In this document: one piece after another, positions 26,213 to 28,669 of the stretch | How positions within the stretch are numbered: the first letter of the stretch is position 1 | Layout of the letters: each line of letters begins with the position of its first letter | IMG/VR virus record: IMGVR_UViG_3300047163_000118 | Location: 1 to 28,669 of that record | Reading direction: 5' to 3' (one strand) | Origin: a virus | DNA: 28,669 nucleotides | Position numbers and translations under genes: made by a program | The notes under the pieces: generated by a model | Seen by the model: only the letters and a program-made list of their open reading frames with translations | Told to the model about the DNA's origin: nothing | The model's database searches: none

Positions 26213-26740
26213 ATGACCCAAGCTGCATCGACGCCCTCGGCGCTGCCCAAGCAGATCCAGGCCACCATCGGCTCAGAAGCCTGGTGGGCCACCCACATCG
26301 GAGCGGCCCTCTCCCTCGCCGTCGCTGTCATCTCGATCATCCACCCGGCGTGGGTGCACGAGACCTCGGCCGCCCAGGCGTGGGTCGTCCCCGTCGCCCT
26401 GCTCACCTCGGTGCTGTGCGTCATCGGCTACCTGACCTTCGCCCTCCTGCACCACAAGATCTCCCGTCAGACCTACGTCGCCGACGTCGAGGCGGAGATC
26501 CCCGGGCTGAAGCAGGCCGCGCAGACCCTTCTTCCGCTGGTCGACCAGGTGCCGGCCCTGAAGTCGGCTATCGATGCGACGTCGCAGGACATCTCGACGG
26601 TGAAGGCGCAGCTCGGTCAGACGACGGCCGGGCAGGGTCTCGAGGCGGCGGTGGAGGCGGCGCTGGCCAAGCGCGGCTTCAGCCTGCCGCCGGCCGCCCC
26701 GGCGCCGGCAGCGACCGCCGTGGCGGGCCAGGCCAGCTAA
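26213..26740 (+). CDS. Two-TM membrane protein with coiled coil
   Basis: A 175-residue protein from ATG 26213, chosen over GTG 26207 because of the spacing of the CTAGCCG element. TM1 (GAALSLAVAVISIIH) and TM2 (WVVPVALLTSVLCVIGYLTF) are separated by a short loop. The C-terminal half is helical and charged (LKSAIDATSQDISTVKAQL) with a Pro/Ala end. It could be a second holin or an anti-holin. The TAA overlaps the stop of the convergent minus-strand gene by two bases. Confidence 0.6.
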   Translation: MTQAASTPSALPKQIQATIGSEAWWATHIGAALSLAVAVISIIHPAWVHETSAAQAWVVPVALLTSVLCVIGYLTFALLHHKISRQTYVADVEAEIPGLKQAAQTLLPLVDQVPALKSAIDATSQDISTVKAQLGQTTAGQGLEAAVEAALAKRGFSLPPAAPAPAATAVAGQAS

Positions 26741-27411
26741 CCGGCCGGGATCGTCGGGCCGGGCCCCGACGTCGTCCCCGAGTAGATCTGTCCCACAGCG
26801 TCGTTCCAGTCCGACAATGCCGTCTGGAACTGGTTGTTGAAGCTGGCCAGCGTGGCCGCGTTCGGATTCCCGATGTAGGTGCCCATCGCTGCCATCGAGT
26901 TCTTCAGCTCGTTGGCAGCGTTCGTGAGGGCGCCCCCAGCGTTGTTGAGCGGGACGTCTACGGCGATCTGATCCTTCAGGTTCGTGAGGCTCGTGTGCTC
27001 CTGGTCGGCAAGCTGGGCCAGCGCGTTCAGATCGCTCTGCGCGCCGTTGTCTTGGATCACGATCCCCAGCTGGGTCATGACGGCTTCGACCCCAGCTTCA
27101 ACCTCCTGGATATCGGTGGCCACCGAGCCCTTCACGGTCTGCGGCCCTTTGGGTCCAGAGCTGCCGGTGGCGGCGACGATCACCACTATGAGCACGACGG
27201 CTGCGAGGCCGATGATCCCAAGGACGAGGACTGGGTGTGAGCGGCCCTTCTTGGCGGTGGTCTTCGGGCTTGGGCCTGGCATTCGGACCGGCGGCACAGG
27301 AACGGGTTGGCTCTGAGCCGGCCGGGTTTGCTGCTGACTCCATGTGTCGCCGAACCAGTACCGCTCCTGGCCCGGGACCTGAGGATCGGGATACCACCCC
27401 GCCGGGTTCAC
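26737..27411 (-). CDS. DUF2510-type membrane protein
   Basis: A 224-residue protein from GTG 27411, 17 bases after the integrase stop and in the same direction. The N-terminus VNPAGWYPDPQVPGQERYWF, followed by GDTWS, is the DUF2510 motif (WYPDP...RYWDGxxW), a mark of actinobacterial proteins. A Pro/Gln linker, a basic stretch and one TM (about 60-82, LVLGIIGLAAVVLIVVIV) follow. The outside part is about 140 residues long, helical and without Cys. It is encoded opposite to the lysis genes, so it may be made from the prophage. A role in host-surface change or superinfection exclusion would be a guess. Confidence 0.75.
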   Translation of the reverse strand: MNPAGWYPDPQVPGQERYWFGDTWSQQQTRPAQSQPVPVPPVRMPGPSPKTTAKKGRSHPVLVLGIIGLAAVVLIVVIVAATGSSGPKGPQTVKGSVATDIQEVEAGVEAVMTQLGIVIQDNGAQSDLNALAQLADQEHTSLTNLKDQIAVDVPLNNAGGALTNAANELKNSMAAMGTYIGNPNAATLASFNNQFQTALSDWNDAVGQIYSGTTSGPGPTIPAG

Positions 27412-27428
27412 GGTCGAGAGGGTAGTCC

Positions 27429-28424
27429 CTAGCTCGCTCGGATAGCGTCGTCGACTACCAGTCCCTCCGTGGCGCCCCCGGTGGCCGGTACGCACATACC
27501 GGTACCGGGGGCGCCACGCAGGGCCGTCGAGCCTTCGATGGTAGCCAGAAGCGGCCTGGCCTCCATCGCCCGGCGCAGCTCGTCGAGACCGACCAGGCCG
27601 AGGTAGATCTCCGTCGACTGCAGCGATCCGTGCCCGAGGAGCTGCTGCACGAGCCGCAAATTGGCGCCGGTGTTGAGCGTGTCGGTGGCGCAGGTGTGCC
27701 GGAGGGCGTGGGCGGTGCGCCGGTCGCCGGCCCGGTGCACGCCGGCGTCGGCCATCAGCCGGCCGGTGCACTTCGAGATCCACTTCGGCGACAGCCGGCC
27801 GCCCGGGTTCTTTGATCCGACGGCCAGGAACAGAGGGCCGCTGCGCCAGCCGCGGGCGGTCAGGTAGTCGTTGATCGCCCGGGCCGTCGGCGCCGGCACC
27901 GGGAGGATTCGTTCGTGGCCGCCTTTCCCGACGACTCGTATGACACGGCCGGCCGGGTCGTAGTCGTCGAGGTCGAGCCGGGAGATCTCGACGCAGCGCA
28001 GCCCGCAGTCGACCATCAGACGGATGATGGCCCGGGGCCGGGCGCTTGGGCAGGCGTCGAGGATCCGCCTGACGTCCGACGTGGGCAGGGCGCGTGGGGC
28101 CCGTTTCGGTTCTCGCACCCGGGAGAGGTGCACGGTCAGGTCCTCTTCGAGGTGACCCTCGACCTTGAGCCACCGCATGAACTTTCCGACCGTGCCGACG
28201 GTCGACCGTCTCGTCGCCGGCGCCAGGTGGCCGATGTCTGCCTGCCAGACAAGAAGCAGCCTGCGGTCCAACACCTGCGGCGGCCGTTCGCCGACGCGTC
28301 GCAGTAGCGCCTCGAGCCGGGATCGCTCCACCTTTGTAGATCGGCCGTTGAGCTCCGACCGTCGTTCTCGTCCGTCCAACCAATCGTGCGCGAGGGCGCG
28401 CAAGGTCAGCGTGCCGTCTCCCAA
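27429..28424 (-). CDS. int: Tyrosine integrase
   Basis: The protein has 331 residues from TTG 28424, which has GGAGGGGG six bases upstream on the minus strand; a longer in-frame TTG at 28544 would add 40 basic residues with no clear Shine-Dalgarno sequence. The N-terminal SAM-like core-binding domain (about 5-105) is followed by the catalytic domain with Arg143 (GLRCVEI), Lys167 (GKGGHER), His239-x2-Arg242 (HALRHTCAT), His265 (LLGHGSL) and the nucleophile Tyr274 (TEIYLGL). Every catalytic residue is present. A Gly/Ala-rich tail extends past the family norm. The att-like tRNA end upstream (28597-28643) fits the usual int-att arrangement. No excisionase lies next to it. Confidence 0.93.
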   Translation of the reverse strand: MGDGTLTLRALAHDWLDGRERRSELNGRSTKVERSRLEALLRRVGERPPQVLDRRLLLVWQADIGHLAPATRRSTVGTVGKFMRWLKVEGHLEEDLTVHLSRVREPKRAPRALPTSDVRRILDACPSARPRAIIRLMVDCGLRCVEISRLDLDDYDPAGRVIRVVGKGGHERILPVPAPTARAINDYLTARGWRSGPLFLAVGSKNPGGRLSPKWISKCTGRLMADAGVHRAGDRRTAHALRHTCATDTLNTGANLRLVQQLLGHGSLQSTEIYLGLVGLDELRRAMEARPLLATIEGSTALRGAPGTGMCVPATGGATEGLVVDDAIRAS

Positions 28425-28570
28425 TTGGTTCCCCCTCCGTGTCCGCCGCGACCGCCCGTCGGTCGTCGGTCGTCGGGCCAGGAGATTACCAGCGGGGAAT
28501 TGGAGAATGACGGCTCCTTTTTCGGGAGCGCGGTTATGCGGCAATTGAGTCCTGATCCGGAAGCTCGGGG

Positions 28571-28606
28571 AGGACCATCAGGTGGCGTCGGCCGCCAGGA
28601 CCATCA
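28571..28606 (+). repeat. Two AGGACCATCA direct repeats next to the att region
   Basis: The 10-mer AGGACCATCA occurs at 28571-28580 and 28597-28606, 26 bases apart start to start (about 2.5 helical turns). It could be a pair of integrase arm-type sites. Short, so modest evidence. Confidence 0.35.
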
Positions 28607-28643
28607 CCACTAGGTTGGGGGTTCGAGTCCCTCCCCCGGAGCA
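28597..28643 (+). other. Candidate attachment site: tRNA 3' end with T-arm
   Basis: GGGGG-TTCGAGT-CCCTC (28617-28633) is a tRNA T-stem and loop, followed by acceptor strand CCCCGGA (28634-28640), G and CA. The 5' half does not fold as a tRNA: no matching anticodon stem or D-arm is found, and the 5' bases near 28555 (TCCGG) match only part of the acceptor. This is what an att core copied from a host tRNA gene looks like. It lies about 170 bases upstream of the integrase start. Confidence 0.5.
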
Positions 28644-28669
28644 GGCTCCCGCCGTCCGGGTCTAGGTCG

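Noticed and set aside
26753-26770. Hairpin GTCGGG-CCGGGC-CCCGAC near the convergent gene ends as a terminator
   Set aside because: It has no T-run, lies inside the minus-strand gene's coding end, and stems of this size are common at this GC content.
27424-27435. CTAG upstream of the DUF2510 gene as a further start-associated element
   Set aside because: The TAG is the integrase stop codon, the heptamer is CTAGGGA rather than CTAGCCG, and no inverted repeat follows.
28555-28643. A complete tRNA gene at the right edge
   Set aside because: The T-arm and acceptor strand are fine but no anticodon stem or D-arm pairs could be built, so I treat it as an att-type 3' fragment.

Overview
The window reads as part of a temperate, tailed (siphovirus-type) phage or prophage of a high-GC actinobacterium. 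The evidence for an actinobacterial host is uniformly GC-rich codons, frequent GTG starts, a WhiB iron-sulfur regulator, and a DUF2510-type membrane protein. The phage evidence is a complete terminase, portal, protease, capsid, tail and lysis module followed by a tyrosine integrase. The left edge cuts through a gene. No repressor, DNA polymerase or helicase is visible, so the rest of the early and lysogeny region is missing. The right edge carries a tRNA 3'-end-like sequence that I read as the attachment site. Both points depend on where the window was cut.

Layout. 1-4781 (+): a tightly packed early/accessory cluster of small genes, mostly joined by 4-base stop/start overlaps. It holds a repeat-containing Cys-rich protein, a VRR-NUC nuclease, several zinc-ribbon proteins, small membrane proteins, a replication-initiator-like protein with iteron-like repeats inside its gene, a tail-terminator-like protein, WhiB, an excisionase-like helix-turn-helix protein and an HNH endonuclease. 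4778-5017: a weakly coding spacer before terminase. 5014-9191: small and large terminase subunits, two small proteins, portal. 9238-12894: an HK97-type protease with an unusual zinc-ribbon/His-rich tail, then two different HK97-fold capsid proteins in tandem. 12913-15879: head-tail connection and virion proteins, interrupted by a broken endonuclease VII gene. 15891-23945: tail tube, tail chaperones joined by a predicted -1 frameshift, a gp10-like protein, tape measure, and minor tail/fibre proteins. 24001-26740: an amidase endolysin, four membrane proteins (holin/spanin candidates) and a complete single-domain response regulator. 26737-28424 (-): a DUF2510 membrane protein and the integrase, then the att region.

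How it works together. One rightward late transcription unit from terminase to lysis seems likely, with translational coupling at most junctions. The clear exceptions are eight intergenic gaps between 7.4 and 26.2 kb. Each carries CTAGCCG (one variant is CTAGCGT) about 13-19 bases before a start codon that has no evident Shine-Dalgarno sequence, and usually a small inverted repeat lies between motif and start. This recurrent start-associated element is the most striking non-coding signal here. It resembles in concept, but not in sequence, the start-associated sequences of cluster K mycobacteriophages. All assignments are from reading sequence and translations; no database search was run.
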